From: Candidatus Electrothrix gigas
GTDB taxonomy: Bacteria > Desulfobacterota > Desulfobulbia > Desulfobulbales > Desulfobulbaceae
DNA length: 64,000 nucleotides
NCBI GenBank assembly: GCA_022766165.1
Contig: QYLO01000004.1
Span: 1 to 64,000, forward strand
Direction of reading: 5' to 3'
Shown here in pieces: positions 7,732 to 15,537 of this stretch (the stretch's first letter is position 1; every line of letters begins with the position of its first letter). Under the pieces are notes generated by a model. It was not told the DNA's origin, searched no databases, and saw nothing but the letters and a program-made list of their open reading frames with translations. Position numbers and translations under genes: made by a program.

Positions 7732-7949
7732 TCCCAGACCTCTTCGTGTGATACAAACTCAAGTTTTCCGCAATCTTTTCTTTTCTTGAGTTCAGCCAGA
7801 TCAGTATAGAGAGGACTGTCAGGATCAAGATGAAAGACCTCTGGCCGCTGTTCAACGATTGCGCTCAATTCCTCTCGGACAACACGGCGGATAACCGGCT
7901 CCAACGCCCTGATAAATTCTTCAATAGCTGGGATACTCTTTGTCTGCAT
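7728..7949 (-). CDS. Antitoxin of the decayed RelE-type module
   Basis: This is 73 residues from ATG 7949, with a strong AAGGAGG (complement of 7954-7960) upstream. It is short, acidic and helical: IPAIEEFIRALEPVIRRVVR, then an extended C-terminus (VFHLDPDSPLYTDLAELKKR...LEFVSHEEVWE) of the kind that wraps a toxin. The stop codon overlaps the toxin GTG by four bases, which is classic antitoxin-toxin coupling. The antitoxin is intact while its toxin is frameshifted. Confidence 0.8.
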   Translation of the reverse strand: MQTKSIPAIEEFIRALEPVIRRVVREELSAIVEQRPEVFHLDPDSPLYTDLAELKKRKDCGKLEFVSHEEVWE

Positions 7950-8107
7950 AAGTCCTCCTTCGTATGAACTTTGTTTTGACTCCTGATTATTATGGTAATA
8001 GACCAGCGATTCGGCTGCAAGGAATATCAAGGAGGCGGGCAAGAACGGGGTAGCGTAGTATTGGTGATTTTTTGAGTTCGCCCCGCTTCAGTGCTGTTTT
8101 GTTTCAA

Positions 8108-8143
8108 ATAAAAAAAGGGCAAACCGCCAAGCGATCCGCCCTT
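8108..8143 (-). terminator. Terminator of ppsA
   Basis: On the minus strand AAGGGC (8143-8138) pairs with GCCCTT (8120-8115), followed by a run of T residues (complement of the A tract 8108-8116). It lies about 30 bases downstream of the ppsA stop. Confidence 0.8.
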
Positions 8144-8171
8144 GTAACCTCAACTGTATAAGCTACTCAAC

Positions 8172-10616
8172 TTACTCAGGAGCAATCCCCATCTCTTTCT
8201 CCTTCTCATGCACAGCCAGTCGGGTCTTGACCGCTGTATCCGGGATCAGCGACATGGAGTCAATGCCCTGCTCAACCAGGAAGGTGGCAAAGTCGGGAAA
8301 GTCGGACGGCCCCTGACCACAGATCCCGATCTTGCGACCACGGCGTTTTGCGGTTTTGATGACCATCTTGATCATCTCTTTCACCGCATCGTCCCGCTCA
8401 TCAGCAATACCGGTGACAATGCCAGAGTCACGGTCAAGGCCGTAGGTGAGCTGGGTCAGGTCGTTGGACCCAATGGAGAAGCCATCAAAGATGTCGGCAA
8501 AGGCATCAGCAGAGATAACGTTGCTGGGGATCTCACACATAACGTAGAGTTCCAGACCGTTCTCGCCCTGAACCAGACCGCAGTCCCGCATAACCTCGAT
8601 GACCTTTTTGCCCTCTTCCGGGGTGCGGCAGAAAGGTACCATCAGCTTGATGTTATCCAGACCCATCTCGTTCCGTGCTTTTTTCAAGCCCTGGCATTCC
8701 AGCTCAAAGGCTGGCCGGTATTTAGGATCATAGTAGCGGGAAGCACCACGCCAGCCGATCATCGGGTTTTCTTCTTCTGGCTCATACAGGGTACCGCCGA
8801 CTAAGTTGGCATACTCATTACTCTTGAAGTCAGACAGGCGAACAATAACATCGTTGGGATAAAAACCAGCAGCAATCCGGCCCACACCCTCAGCAACCTT
8901 GTCGATGAAGAACTGTTTTTTATCGGTATACGCAGCAGTCTTTGCGTCGATAGCCTTGACGATCTCCTGCTTTTCTGGATCATCCGATGCCTTAAGCTCT
9001 TCGTAGTTGTACAGAGCCAAGGGATGCAGACCAATATGAGAGTTGATAACAAACTCTTCACGGGCCAAGCCAACACCGTCATTGGGAATCTGGCACTCGG
9101 TAAAGGCCTTTTCCGGGATAGCCAAGTTCATCATGATCTTGGTCTTGGTGGCAGGCATATTGGCCAGATCCGTGGTCTCAATCTCGTACTTGAGCAAACC
9201 TTCGTACACATAACCGGTCTCACCTTCCGCAGAAGAGGCTGTGATCTCCTGCCCAGTTGTGATCTTTTCAGTTGCGTTGCCGGTCCCGATAACACAGGGA
9301 ATACCCAGCTCACGGGAAATAATGGCCGCATGACAGGTCCGACCGCCACGGTTGGTGACAATGGCGCCGGCAATTTTCATGATCGGTTCCCAATCCGGGT
9401 CGGTCATGTCCGTGACCAGAACCTCGCCCTTTTGAAAGGTGCCAATGTCTTTGACGTTATCAATACAATGGGCTACACCCTGACCAATCTTGGTGCCAAC
9501 AGCCAGTCCTTCAGCAAGCACATTGCCCTTTTCTAAGAGCTTGTAGGTCTCCATGACCCCTTTATTGGCCTGGGAATGCACGGTCTCAGGGCGGGCCTGC
9601 ACAATGAACAGCTCGCCAGTACCGACTTCTTTGCCGTCACCATCCTTGGCCCATTCAATATCCATGCCCTTGCCGTAATGATCCTCAATAATGCAGGCCC
9701 AGTTGGCAAGCTGAAGGATCTCGTCATCAGAGATGACGTAGGCGTTACGTTCTTCCTCGGTGGTGTCGATATTCTTGACTGGCTCTTCCGTGGATGGGTC
9801 ATTATCATAGACCATCTTGATAGCCTTGGAGCCGATCTTTTTGCCCACAATAGGCCGCTTGCCTTCTTTGAGTTTGGGCTTGTACACGTAGTACTCATCC
9901 GGGTTAACAGCACCCTGAACCACGTTCTCACCCAGACCCCAAGCACCGGTGATGAAACATGCATCTTCAAACCCAGACTCTGTATCAATGGAAAAGAGAA
10001 CGCCAGAAGAAGCAGAGTCAGAGCGAACCATTTTCTGAACAGTGATGGACAGGTAGACATCAAACTGACCAAAACCCTGATGCTGACGATAGGAGATGGC
10101 CCGGTTGGTGAACAGAGAGGCAAAACACTTGCGGCAGTTCTCAATAATATTTTCGTAGCCGTGAATGTTCAAATAGGTTTCCTGCTGACCGGCAAATGAG
10201 GCATCAGGCAGATCCTCAGCCGTGGCCGAAGAACGGACAGCAACGTCGCAGTTTTCACCGTACTCGGCTTCCATCTTTTTGTAGGATTCAATAATGGCAT
10301 CCCGCAGCGTATCAGGAAATGGAGCATGTCGGATAATATCCCGACATTTTTCGCCACGCTCGGCCAGATTGGCCATGTCCTCTGTGTCCAGATCAGACAG
10401 TACCTGTCGGATCTCATCTTCAATGCCAGCTTCTTTGAGCAGATAACGGTAGGCATACGCTGTGATGGCAAAGCCGTGGGGAACAGCAACACCCTTTTCA
10501 GTAAGATGCTGATACATCTCACCCAATGAGGCGTTTTTACCTCCTACCAGCGGTACATCGTCTATACCGATCTCGTCAAACCAAAGAATCAGTTTTTCAT
10601 CGTGTGCTTGTCCCAT
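8172..10616 (-). CDS. ppsA: Phosphoenolpyruvate synthase
   Basis: This is 814 residues, the normal length for PEP synthase (pyruvate, water dikinase), which makes PEP from pyruvate and ATP for gluconeogenesis. The N-terminal ATP-grasp domain starts with DVPLVGGKNASLGEMY and includes DVAVRSSATAEDLPDASFAG. The swivelling phosphohistidine domain has GGRTCHAAIISRELGIPCV around residue 425. The C-terminal PEP-binding barrel has GSNDLTQLTYGLDRDSG and GICGQGPSD near the end. The ATG at 10616 is preceded by GGAG-like bases. The gene is monocistronic, with a terminator at 8108-8143 and a candidate promoter at 10734-10759. It fits autotrophic or acetate-based anaerobic metabolism together with the malic enzyme. 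Confidence 0.96.
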   Translation of the reverse strand: MGQAHDEKLILWFDEIGIDDVPLVGGKNASLGEMYQHLTEKGVAVPHGFAITAYAYRYLLKEAGIEDEIRQVLSDLDTEDMANLAERGEKCRDIIRHAPFPDTLRDAIIESYKKMEAEYGENCDVAVRSSATAEDLPDASFAGQQETYLNIHGYENIIENCRKCFASLFTNRAISYRQHQGFGQFDVYLSITVQKMVRSDSASSGVLFSIDTESGFEDACFITGAWGLGENVVQGAVNPDEYYVYKPKLKEGKRPIVGKKIGSKAIKMVYDNDPSTEEPVKNIDTTEEERNAYVISDDEILQLANWACIIEDHYGKGMDIEWAKDGDGKEVGTGELFIVQARPETVHSQANKGVMETYKLLEKGNVLAEGLAVGTKIGQGVAHCIDNVKDIGTFQKGEVLVTDMTDPDWEPIMKIAGAIVTNRGGRTCHAAIISRELGIPCVIGTGNATEKITTGQEITASSAEGETGYVYEGLLKYEIETTDLANMPATKTKIMMNLAIPEKAFTECQIPNDGVGLAREEFVINSHIGLHPLALYNYEELKASDDPEKQEIVKAIDAKTAAYTDKKQFFIDKVAEGVGRIAAGFYPNDVIVRLSDFKSNEYANLVGGTLYEPEEENPMIGWRGASRYYDPKYRPAFELECQGLKKARNEMGLDNIKLMVPFCRTPEEGKKVIEVMRDCGLVQGENGLELYVMCEIPSNVISADAFADIFDGFSIGSNDLTQLTYGLDRDSGIVTGIADERDDAVKEMIKMVIKTAKRRGRKIGICGQGPSDFPDFATFLVEQGIDSMSLIPDTAVKTRLAVHEKEKEMGIAPE

Positions 10617-10733
10617 GTTTTTTTTCTCCTAGACCACAGGTCTTGTTGTAAGACAACTGATTAATTAAAAAATAGTGTATAAGCAATGTAATCCACGGTA
10701 CAGGATTGTTGACTGTCATGTAAAGAAAAAACT

Positions 10734-10759
10734 ATTATAAAATTTTTCTCTGTTGTCAA
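10734..10759 (-). promoter_or_regulatory. Candidate ppsA promoter overlapping a divergent promoter
   Basis: On the minus strand TTGACA (10759-10754) is followed after 14 bases by TATAAT (10739-10734). The spacer is short, but TAATAG inside the same run gives 16. On the plus strand TTGACT (about 10709) lies 18 bases before TATTAT in the same segment and could serve nifU. The two candidate promoters overlap. Confidence 0.45.
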
Positions 10760-10811
10760 CCTTAACCCGTGCATGCCCTGTCATTTTAAGGTAATCTTGA
10801 TAAAATATTTG

Positions 10812-10826
10812 TTAAGGATGCCTTAA
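10812..10826. promoter_or_regulatory. Palindrome upstream of nifU
   Basis: TTAAGG-ATG-CCTTAA is a perfect inverted repeat 33 bases before the nifU start. It could be an operator or a small leader hairpin. No regulator is assigned. Confidence 0.35.
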
Positions 10827-10858
10827 TACCATAAATCTTTGCTCATAGATAGACTATT

Positions 10859-11689
10859 ATGTGGGAATATACAAATAAAGTACAACAGCACTTCATGCAG
10901 CCGCAGAATGTAGGAGAAGTAGAGAACCCCAGCGGAACCGGCGATGTGGGTTCTTTAGCCTGTGGTGATGCCCTCAAATTAACCATTAAGGTGGATAACG
11001 ATATCATTGTTGATGCAAAATTCAAAACCTTTGGTTGCGCCTCTGCCATTGCCTCTTCATCAGTTTTAACTGAGATGATCAAGGGGATGCCTGTGGATGA
11101 GGCAGCTAAAATCACCAATGAGGATATTGCCGAGGCCCTGGGCGGTCTGCCCAAAGAGAAAATGCACTGCTCAGTTATGGGACGGGAAGCTCTGGAAGCA
11201 GCCATTGCCGATTATCGGGGCGTGATTTTACCTATGGCCCAGGGCGAGGTGATCTGCGAATGCTTTGGGGTCACAGACCTGGATGTGATCCGGGCAATTC
11301 AGGAATCTGGGTTGCGCTCTGTTGAGGAAATTACCAACTTTACCAAGGCTGGTGGTGGTTGCGGCAAGTGTGAAGATCGTTTGCGGGCAACTTTGCAGCA
11401 GACTGTGGAGGGCCTGACAGAAAAGAGTACGCCTGCTAAAGTACAGCGTATGACGACCCTGCAAAAAATCAAAAAGATCGAACAGGTTTTGGAACGGGAA
11501 ATTCGGCTGACGCTGAAAAAGGATGGTGGTGATATTGAGCTGGTGGATGTGGACGGTGACTTTGTCATGGTTGCTCTGCGAGGTGCCTGCGCTGGCTGTC
11601 ATTCCTCCCGAACAACCCTGAAAGAGTATGTGGAAAAGAAACTGCGGGAACAGGTGGTGGATACCCTGATTGTTGAGGAGGCAAGATAA
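10859..11689 (+). CDS. nifU: NifU, modular Fe-S cluster scaffold
   Basis: This is 276 residues with the full three-part NifU layout. The N-terminal IscU-like scaffold has cysteines in SLACGDALKL, FKTFGCASAI and KMHCSVMG. The central [2Fe-2S] BFD-like domain (about 120-170) has VICECFGVTDLDVIRAI and KAGGGCGKC. The C-terminal Nfu domain has GACAGCHSS. NifU assembles clusters from sulfur supplied by NifS. Its stop overlaps the nifS start (TAATG at 11687-11691). Only a weak ribosome binding site is visible. In anaerobes this pair often serves general Fe-S assembly, and no nitrogenase genes are in the window. Confidence 0.95.
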   Translation: MWEYTNKVQQHFMQPQNVGEVENPSGTGDVGSLACGDALKLTIKVDNDIIVDAKFKTFGCASAIASSSVLTEMIKGMPVDEAAKITNEDIAEALGGLPKEKMHCSVMGREALEAAIADYRGVILPMAQGEVICECFGVTDLDVIRAIQESGLRSVEEITNFTKAGGGCGKCEDRLRATLQQTVEGLTEKSTPAKVQRMTTLQKIKKIEQVLEREIRLTLKKDGGDIELVDVDGDFVMVALRGACAGCHSSRTTLKEYVEKKLREQVVDTLIVEEAR

Positions 11690-12879
11690 TGCAATTAATG
11701 CAATGCGGCAGTGAGAAGGTCATTTATATGGACAACAACGCCACCACCCGGATTGCCCCGGAGGTGCTGGAGGCGATGATGCCCTTTCTTGAGGACTGCT
11801 ATGGCAACCCCTCATCCATGCACACCTTTGGCGGTCAGGTGGGACAGGATGTTGAACAGGCCCGGACCCAAATTGCCAAGCTGATTGGAGCAGCCCCGGA
11901 AGAGATTGTCTTTACCAGTTGCGGTACAGAAAGCGACTCCACAGCCATTCTCTCTGCCTTACAGAGTTTGCCAGAACATCGGCATGTTGTCACGACTCGG
12001 GTGGAGCATCCAGCAGTAAAAAATCTCTGCGAGAGCTTAACCCCGTTGACTGGGCATAAACACCGGGTGACTCGACTGATGGTGGATGCAGACGGTACCT
12101 TGGACATGGATACCTATCAAGAAGCCCTGACAGAGGATACAGCCATTGTCTCGGTGATGTGGGCTAATAATGAAACCGGGGTATTGTTTCCTGTGGAAGA
12201 AATGGCGGCTCTGGCCAAAGAACGGGGGATTCTCTTTCACACAGATGCGGTCCAGGCTGTGGGTAAAATTCCCATTACTATGCAGGCAAACCAGATTGAC
12301 TTTCTCTCCCTGTCTGGGCATAAGCTCCATGCACCCAAGGGGGTTGGTGTACTTTACGTGCGCAAGGGCAGCCCTTTTATCCCGTTTCTCCACGGCGGCC
12401 ACCAAGAACAGGGTCGCCGCGGCGGCACGGAAAATGTGGCCTCTATTGTTGGATTGGGCCGGGCCTGTCAGTTGGCAGGAGAAATGATGGACAAGGAAAA
12501 TACTCGGGTACGGGCATTGCGGGATAAGCTGGAGCAAGGGTTGATGACTTCCATCCCTCAGTCCATTCTCAACGGACATCAAGAGCAGCGTTTACCCAAT
12601 ACCAGTAATATCAGCTTTGAATATGTGGAAGGCGAGGCCATTCTCCTGCACATGAATCAGCACGGGATCTGTGCCTCTTCCGGGTCTGCCTGTACCTCGG
12701 GTTCGCTGGAGCCGTCCCATGTGCTGCGGGCTATGGGGGTTCCCTTTACAGCGGCCCACGGGTCGATCCGTTTCAGTCTCTCTATATATAATACCGAGGA
12801 AGAAGTGGATTTTGTGCTGGAAAAGATGCCCAAGATTATTGCTGATCTTCGGGCTATGTCGCCTTTTTGGGAGGGATGA
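11689..12879 (+). CDS. nifS: NifS cysteine desulfurase
   Basis: This is 396 residues, a class I PLP-dependent cysteine desulfurase that mobilises sulfur from cysteine for NifU. The start VIYMDNNATTRIAPEVLEAM is characteristic. The PLP lysine is in LSLSGHKLHAPKGVGVLYV (around residue 207). The catalytic cysteine loop is ICASSGSACTSGSLEPSHVL (around 327-345), close to the NifS pattern. Translation is coupled to nifU. A perfect 9-bp inverted repeat at 12904-12930 follows the gene. Confidence 0.95.
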   Translation: MQLMQCGSEKVIYMDNNATTRIAPEVLEAMMPFLEDCYGNPSSMHTFGGQVGQDVEQARTQIAKLIGAAPEEIVFTSCGTESDSTAILSALQSLPEHRHVVTTRVEHPAVKNLCESLTPLTGHKHRVTRLMVDADGTLDMDTYQEALTEDTAIVSVMWANNETGVLFPVEEMAALAKERGILFHTDAVQAVGKIPITMQANQIDFLSLSGHKLHAPKGVGVLYVRKGSPFIPFLHGGHQEQGRRGGTENVASIVGLGRACQLAGEMMDKENTRVRALRDKLEQGLMTSIPQSILNGHQEQRLPNTSNISFEYVEGEAILLHMNQHGICASSGSACTSGSLEPSHVLRAMGVPFTAAHGSIRFSLSIYNTEEEVDFVLEKMPKIIADLRAMSPFWEG

Positions 12880-12903
12880 GGGGAAGAAGAGGTTTTAGCC
12901 CTG

Positions 12904-12930
12904 AACAGAAAGACGGGTGTGCTTTCTGTT
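12904..12930 (+). terminator. Inverted repeat after nifS, probable terminator
   Basis: AACAGAAAG (12904-12912) pairs perfectly with CTTTCTGTT (12922-12930). A T-rich but interrupted tail (TTATATTTTT) follows. The T-run is offset by about ten bases, so termination is likely but not certain. Confidence 0.5.
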
Positions 12931-12972
12931 TGGGAATCTTATATTTTTCCTGCGAGTAGCGAGGTGATTTCT

Positions 12973-14688
12973 ATGAGTACTAAAAAGTGGAAGAGGATTC
13001 TTATAACAGGACTAATTATTCTGACAGTTAATGATATTGCGTGGGGTTTTAGCGGTAGCGGCTCAGGTACAGAGACAGACCCGTATAATATTGCTGATAT
13101 TAATCAGCTTCAGGAAATGAGTGATGATTTAGGGGCTTATTATGTCCTTGAAAACGATATAGATGCTTCGGACACTTCGAGCTGGAATGATGGTGCAGGT
13201 TTTTCCCCTGTGGGGGACTTCATTGGTTTTTTTGACGGGCAAGGTCATACGATAACGGATCTTTTTATAGACAGACCGTCAAAAGAACCCATAGGGTTAT
13301 TTGGACGCATTTCGAGTGGTGCTGAAATTAAAAATGTCGGTTTAATTGACGTTGATGTAACAGGTTATGCCTCGACCGGCAGTTTAGTCGGTGTATCGAG
13401 CGGTTCTACCGTTACTCAATGCTGGTCCAGCGGAAGAGTGATCGGTACTGAATCCGGTTTTATTAATAGCAGAGTGGGTGGACTGGTCGGATTCAGCTCT
13501 GCCAGTGCCTCAATTATTGAATGTTTTTCGAGTGTGGATGTTACCAGTTCCGCCACACAGGTTGGTGGTTTAACCGGTTATAATGGACATGGCTCTATCG
13601 TTCTGGATTCTTATGCCACAGGGAACGTAACGGGCTACTATAAAGTCGGTGGTTTGGTTGGTGATAACCTTTACCCTGAGGGAGGCTATGTTAAAAGGTG
13701 TTATTCAACCGGTTATATCACCGGTGGTACTGGCGGGGGGCTGATCGGGTATAATTATGCAGGCGGTGTTACATACGAAAGTTACTGGGATATTCAGACA
13801 TCAGGCGAAACTTCCAGTCATGGAGGAACGGGTAAAACCACTGCCGAAATGATGGAACAGGCTACTTTTGCATCCTGGGATTTCAATACAACTTGGTTCA
13901 TTGAGGAGGGACAATCATACCCTTCTTTAAGATTTGAACAGCATACCGATGTCATTGCCCATTGGAAGTTTGATGACGATACCGGAACTGTCGCAAAAGA
14001 TTCGGCGGGAGGCAATGACGGGGTGCTTATAGGCAGCCCGGTCCGAACAACCGGAGTAATTAACGGAGCATTACAGTTTGACGGTCTTGATGATTATGTG
14101 TCAGTCGGCGACAAAGAGAATCTTGACTTTGATACAGCGGACAGTTTTACACTTTCGGCGTGGATTAAAATACCCGATGATGGTTATGATTTTCCGGTGA
14201 TCGACAAACGAATCTGGTATAACTGCTCGGTTTACGGTTGTTATGCCGAAGGGTACACTTTCACTGTTAACCAGAATAAATTATCCTTCGGGATAGAGGA
14301 TATATTCGGCAATCGCTCGGGTACCCGCAGTGAAACCGTATTAACCGACAACAAATGGCATCAGGTAACAGCTGTAAGAAATGCCGCTACAAATCAGCTA
14401 GATATTTATGTTGACGGGGTATCGGACTCCACGCCCGTAACAGATATTACTACCGGAACATTAGCTAATTCGGTGGAATTGAAAATAGGGAAGCGCAAAG
14501 CCGCAATACCCGGAGTGGATTATTATCTTTTTGACGGGAGAATCGATGATGTCCGTATTTATAACGGAGCGTTGAGTTCGGACGAAGTTCAGCAGTTGTA
14601 TCAAGAGGGACGACCAAGTGAAGGAACAAATACGATAATCAATCCCGCTTTATTTCTTTTGCTGCGAAAACATGTTCCTTCTAAGTAA
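12973..14688 (+). CDS. Secreted GLUG-repeat and LamG-domain surface protein
   Basis: The start chosen is ATG 12973, which follows GAGGTGA and opens a signal peptide (KKWKRILITGLIILTVNDIAWG), giving 571 residues. The N-terminal half carries about five beta-helix GLUG-type repeats (VGGLVGFSS, VGGLTGYNG, VGGLVGDNL, GGGLIGYNY) as found in adhesins. From about residue 325 a concanavalin-like LamG domain follows (VIAHWKFDDDTGTVAKDSAG, LQFDGLDDYVSVGD, FTLSAWIKIP, FDGRIDDVRIYNGALSSDEV). The protein probably binds glycans or surfaces. It is unrelated in function to the nifUS operon before it. Confidence 0.88.
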   Translation: MSTKKWKRILITGLIILTVNDIAWGFSGSGSGTETDPYNIADINQLQEMSDDLGAYYVLENDIDASDTSSWNDGAGFSPVGDFIGFFDGQGHTITDLFIDRPSKEPIGLFGRISSGAEIKNVGLIDVDVTGYASTGSLVGVSSGSTVTQCWSSGRVIGTESGFINSRVGGLVGFSSASASIIECFSSVDVTSSATQVGGLTGYNGHGSIVLDSYATGNVTGYYKVGGLVGDNLYPEGGYVKRCYSTGYITGGTGGGLIGYNYAGGVTYESYWDIQTSGETSSHGGTGKTTAEMMEQATFASWDFNTTWFIEEGQSYPSLRFEQHTDVIAHWKFDDDTGTVAKDSAGGNDGVLIGSPVRTTGVINGALQFDGLDDYVSVGDKENLDFDTADSFTLSAWIKIPDDGYDFPVIDKRIWYNCSVYGCYAEGYTFTVNQNKLSFGIEDIFGNRSGTRSETVLTDNKWHQVTAVRNAATNQLDIYVDGVSDSTPVTDITTGTLANSVELKIGKRKAAIPGVDYYLFDGRIDDVRIYNGALSSDEVQQLYQEGRPSEGTNTIINPALFLLLRKHVPSK

Positions 14689-14788
14689 CAAATCAGTATC
14701 TATTTGTTATTTGTAGGTTTGATCTCGGCCGTAGGCCGGGGGGAACGCTTTTAACTAACTGATTCACAGAATTTGCTGCAAGAACGTC

Positions 14789-14893
14789 ATGAAAAAGCAC
14801 ATCCGATTCGACTGGGCCATCAAGCGGCTCCTGCGCCAAAAAGCCAACTTCGGCATCCTTGAGGGCTTCCTGTCTGAGCTGCTCACGATAGAA
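14789..14893 (+). pseudogene. 5' remnant of an Rpn-type PD-(D/E)XK nuclease/transposase gene
   Basis: The ATG at 14789 opens with KKHIRFDWAIKRLLRQKANF followed by GILEGFLSELL. This is the characteristic N-terminus of the Rpn (recombination-promoting nuclease/putative transposase) family. After about 34 residues the family match ends, and the frame runs into the next gene in the wrong frame. The bulk of the gene, about 250 residues in the family, is missing, so this is a relic. Confidence 0.65.
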
Positions 14894-14921
14894 AGTCATG
14901 AGAAAAAAAGACGACTGAACC

Positions 14922-15437
14922 ATGAAGCACCAACACGCCATCAAACTATTAACCCAATGCAAGCAAGAACTGAGAGAACGTTTCGGCGTAACCAAATTGA
15001 TGGTGTTCGGCTCGACTGTCCGTGACACAGCAACGGATGCCAGCGACGTGGATATTTTGGTCACCTTTGACGGTCCAACGAACTCGAAGAAATACTTCGG
15101 CCTCCTGTTTTACTTGGAGGATTTACTTGAATGTACAGTAGATTTAGTAACGGAAAAAGCACTTCGGTCTAAGCTTCGTCCTTATGTTGAACCAAAAGAC
15201 CAAAAAAGACCTTTTCCATTGCAATCAGATCTGATTTATGGCATTCTTGTTGTAACTTTTTTTCTATTATTTTTTCCTTTCCAAACACCACACTATGATC
15301 ATGAACTCTCCAGATACATGAGGCCGTACACACGGTATCTGGCCCAGGTTGGGCTGGCAGGACATAGTTGCGGTGTTTTCTCCTTTCTGATTTCTTTCTG
15401 TACTCAAGTCAGGCGAGCAGAATGCCGTCTGCAATAA
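14922..15437 (+). CDS. Minimal nucleotidyltransferase (MntA-like antitoxin) with abnormal C-terminus
   Basis: The first ~95 residues are a typical MNT domain: helix, then MVFGSTVRDTATDASDVDIL with the GS...R...D.D catalytic pattern (about residues 28-45), then LECTVDLVTEKALRSKLRPY with the third acidic residue. Family members usually end a few residues later. Here the frame continues for about 75 residues of unusual composition (FF, LLFF, Cys) to 15437, which looks like read-through of non-coding DNA after loss of the normal 3' end. MntA antitoxins AMPylate a HEPN toxin encoded next to them. No HEPN gene is present, so the gene is an orphan. Confidence 0.7.
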   Translation: MKHQHAIKLLTQCKQELRERFGVTKLMVFGSTVRDTATDASDVDILVTFDGPTNSKKYFGLLFYLEDLLECTVDLVTEKALRSKLRPYVEPKDQKRPFPLQSDLIYGILVVTFFLLFFPFQTPHYDHELSRYMRPYTRYLAQVGLAGHSCGVFSFLISFCTQVRRAECRLQ

Positions 15438-15454
15438 ACCATGTTTTGCCTGGA

Positions 15455-15500
15455 GACCTTTGTGGTCGAACAGGGGGGACTCGTCGTGTCTTCCCCTGTT
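15455..15500 (+). promoter_or_regulatory. Two tandem hairpins in the leader of the dehydratase-like operon
   Basis: GACC-ttgtgt-type stem 15455-15467 is followed by a perfect 8-bp stem, AACAGGGG (15469-15476) with CCCCTGTT (15493-15500). They end 38 bases before the start at 15538. No T-run follows, so attenuation by termination is not evident. The role is unknown. Confidence 0.4.
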
Positions 15501-15537
15501 GACAGATCAGTACAATACGTCAATTCAGGAGAAAAAG

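Noticed and set aside
9024..10199. Plus-strand open frames of 170 and 207 codons opposite ppsA
   Set aside because: They are antisense to a well-supported gene and have no domain match.
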